Shown in pieces: positions 1 through 5,865 of a stretch of 5,880 bases of DNA. Origin of the DNA: VMDJ01 sp038146785. GTDB taxonomy: Bacteria; Pseudomonadota; Gammaproteobacteria; Chromatiales; Chromatiaceae. The notes below the pieces were generated by a model that saw only the letters and a program-made list of their open reading frames with translations, was not told where the DNA came from and searched no databases. The DNA lies in the NCBI GenBank assembly GCA_038146785.1, contig JAYQSI010000003.1, positions 1-5,880 of the forward strand, given 5' to 3'. A program made the position numbers and the translations under genes. Positions within the stretch are counted from its first letter, which is position 1, and every line of letters starts with the position of its first letter.

Positions 1-161
1 AATTTCTTGTAAGTTCATTTCCATAAGTTGATGATTTTACCAATTAAGATAATCATTAGAAAGGGGGATTTTTTGCCTATAAAACACCTTGATAAACCTT
101 GGAGAGCCATTATCTTTGCCGAGGATAGGTCAAAGAGACTCTATCTTAGGTTAACAGGCCC

Positions 162-464
162 TTAGACATCAAAATTACCCACAAATTTATATCTTCCCGC
201 CCTTGACAAACCCACGCGATAAATCAATTTCATCTCTATCGCTTTTCTGATCGTTTGATAAAACTGTGCCTTAGAAACATCTTGCCCTTGAACCAAAGAA
301 ACACACTTTTTGTAGTTAACTTTTATCTCGTCCGATTCACCGTTTGACATCACCCACAAGGCAAGCAGGATCTTTCGATCAGATTCCGTCAAGTCGCCTA
401 GATTCAGTTGCTCTTCAGCCTCAATTAACAGCCTTAACGTATTAAAGTATGCGTTTAAATTCAT
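162..464 (-). CDS. Small probable winged-helix protein of unknown function
   Basis: I do not recognise this family. From the ATG at 464 it is 100 residues. A helical N-terminus leads to LTESDRKILLALW, a typical first helix of a winged-helix fold. Then comes VSKAQFYQTIRKAIEMKLI, which fits a recognition helix, and a short basic hairpin (VGLSRAGRYKF) that could be the wing. This suggests a small DNA-binding protein, but no catalytic or ligand-binding motif is visible. It directly follows the ferredoxin gene on the same strand. A GTG at 494 is an alternative start (110 residues) that would overlap the ferredoxin stop by 11 bases. The ATG begins 19 bases past that stop, with AAGAG just upstream. 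Either way the two are probably cotranscribed and translationally coupled. The gene is visibly more AT-rich than those to its right, possibly a sign of different origin. Confidence 0.6.
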   Translation of the reverse strand: MNLNAYFNTLRLLIEAEEQLNLGDLTESDRKILLALWVMSNGESDEIKVNYKKCVSLVQGQDVSKAQFYQTIRKAIEMKLIYRVGLSRAGRYKFVGNFDV

Positions 465-483
465 AGCTCTTAAAGTGATTAAC

Positions 484-816
484 TCAATTCTCACTCTCTA
501 TTAAGTAATCGATTTTATTGTCTTTATTCAGCCACTCATCGTCATAGTCTAGTGGCGCTTTTGGGATTGTGATGTTGGGCCATTGCGCACTCAGTCGTGC
601 ATTAAGCTCAAGCCAAAACGGCACATCGTAATCTTCATTATCATCGGTAATGATGGCATCGACAGGACACTCTGGGATGCATAAGGCGCAGTCAATGCAC
701 TCGGATGGATTGATGGCTAAAAAATTAGCTCCCTCATAAAAACAATCCACTGGGCAAACCTCCACACAATCTGTGTGCTTACACCCTATGCAGTTATCAG
801 TGACTAGATGAGTCAT
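484..816 (-). CDS. fdxA: Seven-iron ferredoxin ([3Fe-4S][4Fe-4S], Azotobacter FdI type)
   Basis: This is a soluble low-potential electron carrier of 110 residues, close to the usual ~107 for the family. The cysteine pattern matches Azotobacter vinelandii FdI with a one-residue offset. C9, C17 and C50 should hold the 3Fe cluster. C21, C40, C43 and C46 should hold the 4Fe cluster. C12 and C25 match the two extra cysteines of FdI. The two cluster motifs are CIGCKHTDCVEVCP and CIDCALCIPECP, followed by the family's typical C-terminal part with a WPNIT motif (about residues 79 to 83). The ATG at 816 follows a good ribosome site, GGGAGAGG, about 4 bases upstream. Its leader runs into the integrase remnant on the opposite strand, so its promoter must lie within or near that foreign debris. 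It overlaps or abuts the small winged-helix gene downstream. The redox partner is not shown by the context. Family call is firm, precise physiological role unknown. Confidence 0.95.
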   Translation of the reverse strand: MTHLVTDNCIGCKHTDCVEVCPVDCFYEGANFLAINPSECIDCALCIPECPVDAIITDDNEDYDVPFWLELNARLSAQWPNITIPKAPLDYDDEWLNKDNKIDYLIESEN

Positions 817-842
817 TTGCCTCTCCCCGCCAATCTCTCTAA

Positions 843-1076
843 ACCACTATGCGAGTCCATGACTTAAAACATACCTTTGGACGACGTCTTCGTGCAGCAG
901 GCGTTCCAATTGAGACCCGTAAGGTTTTATTGGGACACCGTAACGGCGACATCACAACACATTATTCCGCCCCCGAATTGGAGGAACTGATTGAGGCGGC
1001 TAATAGGGTCTGCGAACAGAAGTCCGGCAAAAGTCCGTCACTGATGATCCTAAAAAGAAAAACGGCTACAAGGTGA
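843..1076 (+). pseudogene. C-terminal remnant of a tyrosine-recombinase (phage-type) integrase
   Basis: Only about 75 residues of the catalytic domain's C-terminus remain. From the ATG at 849 one sees RVHDLKHTFGRRLRAAGV, the box II region (H4, H8). LLGHRNGDITTHY follows, with conserved H30 and the nucleophile Y39. The usual arginine of HxLRH is lysine here. I recall this in related phage integrases, so it may be native and not damage. A stop codon at 840 to 842 closes the frame just upstream, and the N-terminal and core-binding domains and the first catalytic arginine are missing, so it cannot recombine DNA. Its last codons (KRKTATR) lie inside the terminator of the tRNA-Arg on the other strand, so the original 3' end is probably also altered. 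An integrase end beside a tRNA is the normal signature of an integrated element; most of that element now seems to be gone. Confidence 0.85.
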
Positions 1077-1089
1077 CTTGTAACCGTTT
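1052..1089 (-). terminator. Intrinsic terminator of tRNA-Arg
   Basis: On the minus strand, 18 bases past the tRNA CCA, a 13-pair stem (1060-1072 with 1077-1089, one G-U pair at 1066/1083) closes a 4-base loop. It is followed by a U-rich run (UU-C-UUUUU, 1052 to 1059). It overlaps the last codons of the plus-strand integrase remnant. Confidence 0.88.
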
Positions 1090-1106
1090 GATTCTTATAG
1101 GGAAAA

Positions 1107-1183
1107 TGGCGCGCCCGGCACGATTCGAACGTGCGACCGCCTGGTTCGTAGCCAGGTACTCTATCCAGCTGAGCTACGGGCGC
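1107..1183 (-). tRNA. tRNA-Arg (anticodon ACG)
   Basis: A 77-base cloverleaf is read on the minus strand with 5' end at 1183. The acceptor stem GCGCCCG/CGGGCGC pairs perfectly, the discriminator is G, and the CCA end is encoded (1107 to 1109). The anticodon stem-loop is CTGG-CTACGAA-CCAG with anticodon ACG at 1147 to 1149, and the T arm carries GTTCGAAT. The sequence is close to E. coli tRNA-Arg(ACG). This tRNA normally carries A34, which TadA edits to inosine to read CGU, CGC and CGA. It has its own promoter and terminator and sits directly downstream of the HU gene. Confidence 0.98.
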
Positions 1184-1199
1184 TTATTGGAAGCCGCGT

Positions 1200-1228
1200 A
1201 TTCTCGGGGTTTTGCCTAGCGGTGTCAA
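1200..1228 (-). promoter_or_regulatory. Promoter of tRNA-Arg
   Basis: On the minus strand a perfect -35 box, TTGACA (1223 to 1228), is followed after 17 bases by GAGAAT (1200 to 1205, four of six -10 consensus positions). Transcription would start about 10 bases before the tRNA. The GC-rich stretch just after the -10 box (ACGCGGC) resembles the discriminator of stable-RNA promoters under stringent control. The promoter begins 12 bases after the HU stop codon. Confidence 0.75.
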
Positions 1229-1240
1229 CGGCTGTTTTTG

Positions 1241-1516
1241 TCAGAAATCGACACGCTCTTTGAGCTGTTTTCCCGCTTTAAATACTGGCAATCGAGCTCC
1301 TTTGATTTCAATCGGCTCGCCGGTTTTTGGGTTACGACCGGTACGTGGCGCACGTGCTTTAACATCAAAAGTACCAAAGCCGACCAGTGCAACTGGATTG
1401 CCATCTTCTAGCGATTGCCCCACCACCTCGACTAGCGCATTTATCGCCGCTTCGGCTTGGGTTTTATTCAGGTCGGCTTTTGCCGCGACCGCATCGATGA
1501 GTTCTTTTTTATTCAT
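1241..1516 (-). CDS. hup: HU-family nucleoid DNA-binding protein
   Basis: This is a 91-residue histone-like protein that dimerises, bends DNA and compacts the nucleoid. MNKKELIDAVAAKADL starts the helical dimerisation half. GFGTFDVKARAPRTGRNPKTG matches the HU/IHF signature (about residues 46 to 66), and P63 in RNPKTG is the proline that intercalates DNA at the tip of the beta arm. FKAGKQLKERV is the typical C-terminal helix. I chose the ATG at 1516 because MNKKEL is the normal HU start. An in-frame GTG at 1537 would add seven residues but has no ribosome site. The gene begins 31 bases after the umuC stop on the same strand, which is an unusual neighbour for HU. I see no convincing promoter of its own in the short gap, so it may be read from umuDC or from a promoter inside umuC. 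No terminator separates it from the tRNA. Confidence 0.96.
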   Translation of the reverse strand: MNKKELIDAVAAKADLNKTQAEAAINALVEVVGQSLEDGNPVALVGFGTFDVKARAPRTGRNPKTGEPIEIKGARLPVFKAGKQLKERVDF

Positions 1517-1547
1517 GGCGTTTTCCGCATTACTCACTCACAAGTGA

Positions 1548-2804
1548 CTAACGTACGCTTGCGAGCTCTTTCCATTGGGTTGTATAGGATGGTGAACGCA
1601 TATTTTGCCGCATCTTCCATTGCTGGTCTCTTAAATTTGACCCGAGCACCATCTTTCGTTTGCCATAACGCTGATTGATACGATCTAAGGTACTCATCAA
1701 TGTCGACTCTGGACGGGATGCAAACAGATCGGGCTGCACGCGATGAGCATCTACGAGCTCACCTAGCATGACGCCCGCCTTGTGGTATTCCTTGCCCGGC
1801 TTGTAGATACGATCTAATAACTTACGTGTGATCGCAGCGAACTCGCGCGAGTCATCTGACGGTATCGCTAAGCTGTATGTTTGTACGGGTGCGTAATATG
1901 GCTGCGACTGATCAAACGGACTGGTACGAATCCACACGCTCAGCTGCTGCGCTTTGAGCTGATGTTTACGTAGCTTTTCAGCTGCACGACTCACGTATTG
2001 CGACAGGCTTTGTTGCAGCAGTAGTTTTGATTCAACACGCGCACCAAACGAACGACTCGACACGATCTGCTTAGGCGTTTGATTCTCAATATCCTCTACA
2101 CGTAAACAGGACTCGCCCCATAACTCACGATGAGTCTTGGCTAAAGTGACATTAAACACACCACGAATATCGCGTGGCTGTACTTGCATAAAGTCCCATG
2201 CCGTTTTTACACCCACCTCTTCTAAGCGACGCGCAATGCGATAACCAATACCCCACACATCCTCTACTGGGGTTTTCTTCAGTAGCATCTGTGCTTGATG
2301 TCGGCTCAACTCTGACCAACTCACCACCCCCTCAAACCATTGCGTTTTCTTTGCCCAACGGTTCGCAAGCTTGGCCAATGTGCGTGTTGCACCAAACCCT
2401 ACAGCGACAGGGATACCGGTATGTTGCTCAACTCGGTTTTTAATCTCACGACCGTACGGCTCACATTGCCAGCTATCGGGTATGTGTGTGCCAAAAGACT
2501 CATCGATGCTGTAGATCTCTTGCACCGGAAACATGCCATCTAAGATGGTTTTTACACGATTAGAAAGATCAGCATACAAGGGATAATTAGATGAGAAGAC
2601 GAATACACCCAATCGTTCGAGATCTTTTTTGACTTTGAAATAAACCATGCCCATTTTAAAGCCGAGCGCTTTGGCTTCTGGCGTGAGCGCGATCAAGCAG
2701 CCATCGTTATTCGAGAGCACCACGACTGGCTTGCCATGTAAGTCAGGCCGAAAGAGTCGCTCACAGCTGGCATAAAAACTATTGCAGTCACACAAGGCGT
2801 ACAT
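1548..2804 (-). CDS. umuC: DNA polymerase V catalytic subunit UmuC (Y-family translesion polymerase)
   Basis: This is the error-prone polymerase that copies past DNA lesions as a complex with UmuD'2 and RecA during the SOS response. At 418 residues it matches E. coli UmuC end to end. The catalytic acidic residues are present at the E. coli positions: D6 in ALCDCNSFYASCE, and D101 and E102 in YSIDES. The steric-gate tyrosine is Y11. GKPVVVLSNNDGC is the conserved finger-region motif, VWGIG (183-187) lies in the thumb helix-hairpin-helix, and SSRSFG (249-254) opens the little-finger domain. QPDLF at 357 to 361 is a beta-clamp-binding motif at the same place as QLNLF of E. coli. Odd points: residue 40 is leucine where E. 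coli has arginine, and the stretch after the catalytic SIDE (GTHIPDSWQCEPYG) is divergent and two residues shorter. It starts 3 bases after the umuD stop with AAGGTG as ribosome site, so translation is coupled. It looks intact. Confidence 0.95.
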   Translation of the reverse strand: MYALCDCNSFYASCERLFRPDLHGKPVVVLSNNDGCLIALTPEAKALGFKMGMVYFKVKKDLERLGVFVFSSNYPLYADLSNRVKTILDGMFPVQEIYSIDESFGTHIPDSWQCEPYGREIKNRVEQHTGIPVAVGFGATRTLAKLANRWAKKTQWFEGVVSWSELSRHQAQMLLKKTPVEDVWGIGYRIARRLEEVGVKTAWDFMQVQPRDIRGVFNVTLAKTHRELWGESCLRVEDIENQTPKQIVSSRSFGARVESKLLLQQSLSQYVSRAAEKLRKHQLKAQQLSVWIRTSPFDQSQPYYAPVQTYSLAIPSDDSREFAAITRKLLDRIYKPGKEYHKAGVMLGELVDAHRVQPDLFASRPESTLMSTLDRINQRYGKRKMVLGSNLRDQQWKMRQNMRSPSYTTQWKELASVR

Positions 2805-2807
2805 GCA

Positions 2808-3350
2808 TCACACCTTGCGTACGACAGAAGTGACCACACCCCAGATGATCAAATCACTTTCTTCTGAGATACGGATATCAGGATAGGCATCATTCTCAGC
2901 ACGTAAGGTCACTGTACCGGCACGACGAATTAAGGTCTTAACCGTAAGCTCGCCATTCACTGCAGCGATCACCACCTTGCCACTCTTCGGATCAATCGAA
3001 CGGTCGACCACCAAGATATCACCTTCATGAATACCCGCATTGATCATCGAGTCGCCTTGTACTTTTAAGAGGAAGGTCGATGCCGGACTTTTAATCAGGT
3101 ACTCATTCAGGTCGAGCTGGTTCTCGATGTAATCATCCGCAGGACTCGGAAAACCTGCACGCACTTGCGAGCTATACAGCGGCACCGCAATGGTTGCGCT
3201 ATCGAGTTTAGGGTGTAGCACCTCGACCTGATCTTGCTTAAGCGTACTCAACCACAGCTTTACCTGATCGACGTGCGCTACCGGCACGCGAACTGGCTTG
3301 CTGGGATTAGGCTTGCGACCGGCACCGTCGCGCTTGCCGCCTCTTGGCAT
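2808..3350 (-). CDS. umuD: UmuD-type self-cleaving subunit of DNA polymerase V (S24 peptidase family), N-terminally extended
   Basis: UmuD is cut by RecA-stimulated autoproteolysis to UmuD', which joins UmuC to form Pol V. The protein is 180 residues, against about 139 in E. coli. The catalytic dyad is S101 (in GDSM) and K138 (in TVKTL), 37 residues apart as in E. coli (S60/K97). The cleavage site is A65-G66 in VRAGFPSP, 36 residues before the serine, again as in E. coli, where it is Cys-Gly. So the peptidase half is normal and the excess length is an N-terminal extension of about 41 residues. That extension is basic and glycine-rich at first (MPRGGKRDGAGRKPNP), then VRVPVAHVDQVKLWL. It would be removed on cleavage. 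The ATG at 3350 has a good ribosome site, GAGG, 5 bases upstream, supporting this start. It heads umuDC. LexA-family repressors share this peptidase fold, but the operon with umuC favours UmuD. Confidence 0.93.
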   Translation of the reverse strand: MPRGGKRDGAGRKPNPSKPVRVPVAHVDQVKLWLSTLKQDQVEVLHPKLDSATIAVPLYSSQVRAGFPSPADDYIENQLDLNEYLIKSPASTFLLKVQGDSMINAGIHEGDILVVDRSIDPKSGKVVIAAVNGELTVKTLIRRAGTVTLRAENDAYPDIRISEESDLIIWGVVTSVVRKV

Positions 3351-3370
3351 AGGAACCTCTGATGGACTTT

Positions 3371-3393
3371 TTGAAAAGTGTATCAGAAATCAA
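3371..3393 (-). promoter_or_regulatory. Probable umuD promoter with overlapping inverted repeat
   Basis: On the minus strand, TG-A-TACACT (3377 to 3385) resembles an extended -10 box. It would start transcription about 20 bases before the umuD ATG. It lies within an imperfect inverted repeat whose outer arms are TTGA and TCAA with 15 bases between (3371 to 3393), a plausible operator. There is no E. coli-type LexA box (CTGT-N8-ACAG) in the leader. The placement over a promoter-like box suggests repression, but the repeat arms are only four bases long, so this is tentative. Confidence 0.4.
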
Positions 3394-3436
3394 AATGGGC
3401 TCGGATAGATTTTTCTTAGACCTTATTAGATGGCCA

Positions 3437-4021
3437 CTAAGTAATGAATAAACGAAAATAAACAGCATTCCGCAATGTTGTCTGCGCGATATCGCGCAGC
3501 GCCTTTTCTGATAGGTCAAAATGACATCTCCTCGATCATCTGGCACGCTTTATCTTTTAAAGAAGAACCCGTGCTATACATCTGCGGCATAACCCCTAGC
3601 TGACCTGCATCAATTCTCGATAGAGTAAAGCATTTCATCTGCGACAAACGAATTAAACATCCTTAGCAGCTTGCTGGCGATTAAACTTCAGACCGGCACC
3701 GTCGCAACAAAGCCTTAACAAGATCACCTTGACCTACGCCATAAGACACCCACTGTTAGTCTAGTCCAATTAAACCAATGTTGCTGAGCTTTCAATAATC
3801 GACGGTTCAATGCATCAACATAGGCACGCTCTGCAACCGGTGGAATCAAAGACCTTTTGCACAACACGATCTGCACAACGCAATAAGACATCTTCTCATT
3901 TGGCACAGACGCATTTATCTTTTGCGTTTGTATTAATGCCATCGGTATAGCTCAGCTCAATTCATTCACGATCAAAACTGGCAATTTCATAAGCCTTGGC
4001 GCTAAACAGCTTTAAACGCAT
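3437..4021 (-). pseudogene. ldhA: Decayed relic of fermentative D-lactate dehydrogenase (LdhA)
   Basis: An intact LdhA (about 330 residues) reduces pyruvate to D-lactate with NADH. Here about 585 bases remain, with frameshifts, stops and internal deletions, yet the fragments follow the LdhA order. MRLKLFSAKAYEIASFDRE (4021 to 3965) is the N-terminus, ended by TGA. CLIALC (near 3885) matches LIALRCAGF. PPVAERAYVDALNRRLLKA (3840 to 3787) matches the VAEH...LNRKIHRA region, and LTVGV (3759 to 3745) then GVGQGDLVKALLR (3740 to 3702) match the nucleotide-binding loop TVGVIGTGKIG. RIDAGQLGV (about 3617 to 3591) precedes DVY. A stretch ending KDKACQMIEEMSF (3557 to 3519) matches FFxDKSxxxIxDDVF. SEKALRDIAQTTLRNAVYF (3511 to 3455) matches the C-terminal EAL..I..TTL..N. 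The catalytic GHQAF segment is lost. Its old start is 3 bases after the ligase stop, with GAGG as ribosome site. The short open stretch at 3724 to 3942 is part of this relic, not a gene. Confidence 0.82.
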
Positions 4022-4024
4022 CCC

Positions 4025-5743
4025 TTAGCCTCGGGTATAGAGCGCATCGATTTGATCCGCATAATCTTCGATCACTTTGGCGCGCTTTATCTTTTGCGTT
4101 GGTGTGACATAACCATTCTCGATAGAGAACATCTCATCACGCACAATAAATTTACGGATACGCTCGATTGAGCTCAGCGATTCATTCGCCCGCTTAACCA
4201 CCTTAGCAAGCTCGGCATGCAAGTCTTTATCTGCGCCAAGTGATTTAACAAAGTCTTCTTCAGGCACAATCACTGCACTAAGCCATGAACGACCATCACC
4301 CACAATTACTGCCTGCGCGATTTCATCTTCAAGTGTGAGCAGGCTTTCAATCTTTACTGGCGCCACGTTATCGCCACCCGAAGTCACGATCAGGTCTTTC
4401 GCGCGGCCACTGATGGTGATGTAGCCATCTTCATCTATCTCTGCCAAGTCACCGGTATACAGCCAGCCATCTTTAATCGTCATTGCCGTGGCATTCTCAT
4501 CACGCCAATAGCCTTTCATGACGTTATCACCTCTAACTAGCAATTCACCTGCATCGCATAGCTTTACCTCTACCCCGTCAATCGCAGGGCCGACAGTGGC
4601 CATTTTGATTTTGTTAGGTAAGTTCACACTAATCAGTGGCGCGGCTTCTGTCTGACCGTAGCCCTGCAAGATACCGATATTCAGCGATGAGAAAAACAAA
4701 CCTACCTCTGGGTTTAGCGCAGCACCACCAGAGACAAAATACTTAATGCGACCACCAAAGCGAGCTTTGAGTTTTTTACGCACCAGCACGCTCAGTAATG
4801 GATCAATTATCCGATCGACAATCGATAACGACTCACCCAAGAAACGACGCCGACCGATATCCAGCGTTTTGGCAAAGAGTGTCTTTTTAAAGTTGCTCGA
4901 CTTATCCACCCCTGCGCGAATCTTGCTGTAGAGCGTGTCATATAAACGTGGCACAGCCGTTGAGACCGTGGGTGATACTTCACCTAAATACTGCGCCAAC
5001 TTATCCAGCGATTCGCAGTAATAAATCTCACTACCCAACGTAATCGGTAAATGCAGACCGGCCATATGCTCATAGGCATGCGCCAACGGCAAGAACGACA
5101 TAAAACGATCGTTCTCATTGATCGGAATCTCTCTAACCACTTTTTCTGCGGCATCCACATTTTGCAGAATATTCGCGTGCGTCAGCATGGCGGCTTTTGG
5201 CTTACCACCCGTACCCGAGGTAAAGATCAGAGCGCAGATGTCATCAGATTTTATCGATGCCACATCAGGCCATGCTATCGGTTGTGACTCTGAAGGCCAG
5301 GCAAGTTGCTGCACCTGACCTAACGGTAAGTTATTTACTTCATCCATCAGGATTAAGTGGGACAAACAGCCATGATCGACATTGGCTTTCAACACACGCT
5401 CGGCTAAGGCCTTGCTCGAAACAATCGCCATCTTTGGCTCGGTCAGCTCAAGCACATGTCGCAGGTCATTCACGGTGTGCGTGACATAAGCCGGCACTAC
5501 AATGGCACCTGTGGCCATAATCGCCAGATCAGCTATCGCCCATTCCGGACGATTCTCCGCAATCAATACAATACGGTCACCCGGTTGGATGCCTTGTTGG
5601 GTTAAGAGGTGCGTGACGCGCGCCACTTGATCCGCTATCTGCTGCCAGCTTTGCGTCTGCCATTCATTAGAAGACTTAACGCCAACAAATGGCTTAGCGC
5701 CAAAACGTTTGGCTTGAGAGAAAAATCGGTTAACTAAGTTCAT
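4025..5743 (-). CDS. Long-chain fatty acid--CoA ligase (AMP-forming, FAA1-like)
   Basis: It activates fatty acids with ATP to acyl-AMP and then to acyl-CoA, feeding lipid synthesis or degradation. At 572 residues it has a full ANL-family layout. The phosphate-binding loop is IFTSGTGGKPK (173 to 183), GYGQTEAAP is at 361 to 369, GWLYTGDLAEIDEDGY at 426 to 441, the hinge region ISGRAKDLIV at 444 to 453, SGGDNVAP at 455 to 462, and the likely C-terminal catalytic lysine is K551 in TPTQKIKR. MNLVNRFFSQAKRFG is the normal start of this FAA1-like group, and no signal peptide is seen. The start at 5743 has only a weak ribosome site. Upstream is a terminated tRNA, so it should have its own promoter. 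Downstream, 3 bases after its TAA, begins the ldhA relic, formerly a coupled second gene. The chain-length preference cannot be told from sequence. It is not E. coli-like FadD in detail, so no symbol is given. Confidence 0.93.
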   Translation of the reverse strand: MNLVNRFFSQAKRFGAKPFVGVKSSNEWQTQSWQQIADQVARVTHLLTQQGIQPGDRIVLIAENRPEWAIADLAIMATGAIVVPAYVTHTVNDLRHVLELTEPKMAIVSSKALAERVLKANVDHGCLSHLILMDEVNNLPLGQVQQLAWPSESQPIAWPDVASIKSDDICALIFTSGTGGKPKAAMLTHANILQNVDAAEKVVREIPINENDRFMSFLPLAHAYEHMAGLHLPITLGSEIYYCESLDKLAQYLGEVSPTVSTAVPRLYDTLYSKIRAGVDKSSNFKKTLFAKTLDIGRRRFLGESLSIVDRIIDPLLSVLVRKKLKARFGGRIKYFVSGGAALNPEVGLFFSSLNIGILQGYGQTEAAPLISVNLPNKIKMATVGPAIDGVEVKLCDAGELLVRGDNVMKGYWRDENATAMTIKDGWLYTGDLAEIDEDGYITISGRAKDLIVTSGGDNVAPVKIESLLTLEDEIAQAVIVGDGRSWLSAVIVPEEDFVKSLGADKDLHAELAKVVKRANESLSSIERIRKFIVRDEMFSIENGYVTPTQKIKRAKVIEDYADQIDALYTRG

Positions 5744-5793
5744 ATAAGCTGTCCGTGCTGAATACTGATATCTGTGTCGACCTTACACCGATT

Positions 5794-5799
5794 TTTATA
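5794..5799 (-). promoter_or_regulatory. Possible -10 box for the acyl-CoA ligase
   Basis: TATAAA (five of six consensus positions) lies in an AT-rich stretch on the minus strand about 50 bases before the ligase ATG and just after the tRNA terminator. No good -35 box is found at 16 to 18 bases, so this is a weak call. Confidence 0.3.
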
Positions 5800-5825
5800 A
5801 CGAATCACTTAGGACAAACAGGCAC

Positions 5826-5858
5826 AAAAAAGCCTTTGAGGTGAAACCTCAAAGGCTT
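5826..5858 (-). terminator. Intrinsic terminator of the tRNA at the right edge
   Basis: A perfect 13-pair stem (5830-5842 with 5846-5858) with a 3-base loop is followed, on the minus strand, by a run of T (5826 to 5831, partly in the stem). It sits 7 bases past the CCA end of the tRNA and separates it from the acyl-CoA ligase gene. The stem is symmetric, but the T run lies only on the side that fits minus-strand transcription. Confidence 0.92.
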
Positions 5859-5865
5859 GATGTAA

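Noticed and set aside
121..150. Possible terminator after the small winged-helix gene (GATAG...CTATC inverted repeat).
   Set aside because: Only five pairs with a 12-base loop and no T run behind it on the minus strand.
1212..1547. Long open frame on the plus strand over the HU gene.
   Set aside because: It is the antisense shadow of HU, whose family signature and residues are unambiguous. It also runs over the tRNA promoter.
3481..3500. Palindrome CTGCGCGATATCGCGCAG, which looks like an operator.
   Set aside because: It encodes ALRDIAQ in the ldhA relic, a conserved C-terminal LdhA segment, and is far from the umuD start. Coding origin is the simpler explanation, though its perfect symmetry is noted.
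3307..3546. Open frame on the minus strand across the umuD start and its leader.
   Set aside because: It overlaps the well-supported umuD N-terminus in another frame. Its upstream part is ldhA relic sequence, and it has no recognisable domain.
3531..3930. Short matches (13 to 15 bases, e.g. CGCTTTATCTTTT at 3546 and TTTATCTTTTGCGTT at 3914) to the 3' end of the acyl-CoA ligase gene, suggesting decayed duplicate copies of it.
   Set aside because: The collinear LdhA fragments explain both places better. The shared words are AT-rich, sit in different frames and at uneven offsets, and 13-base matches are expected by chance in a window this size.
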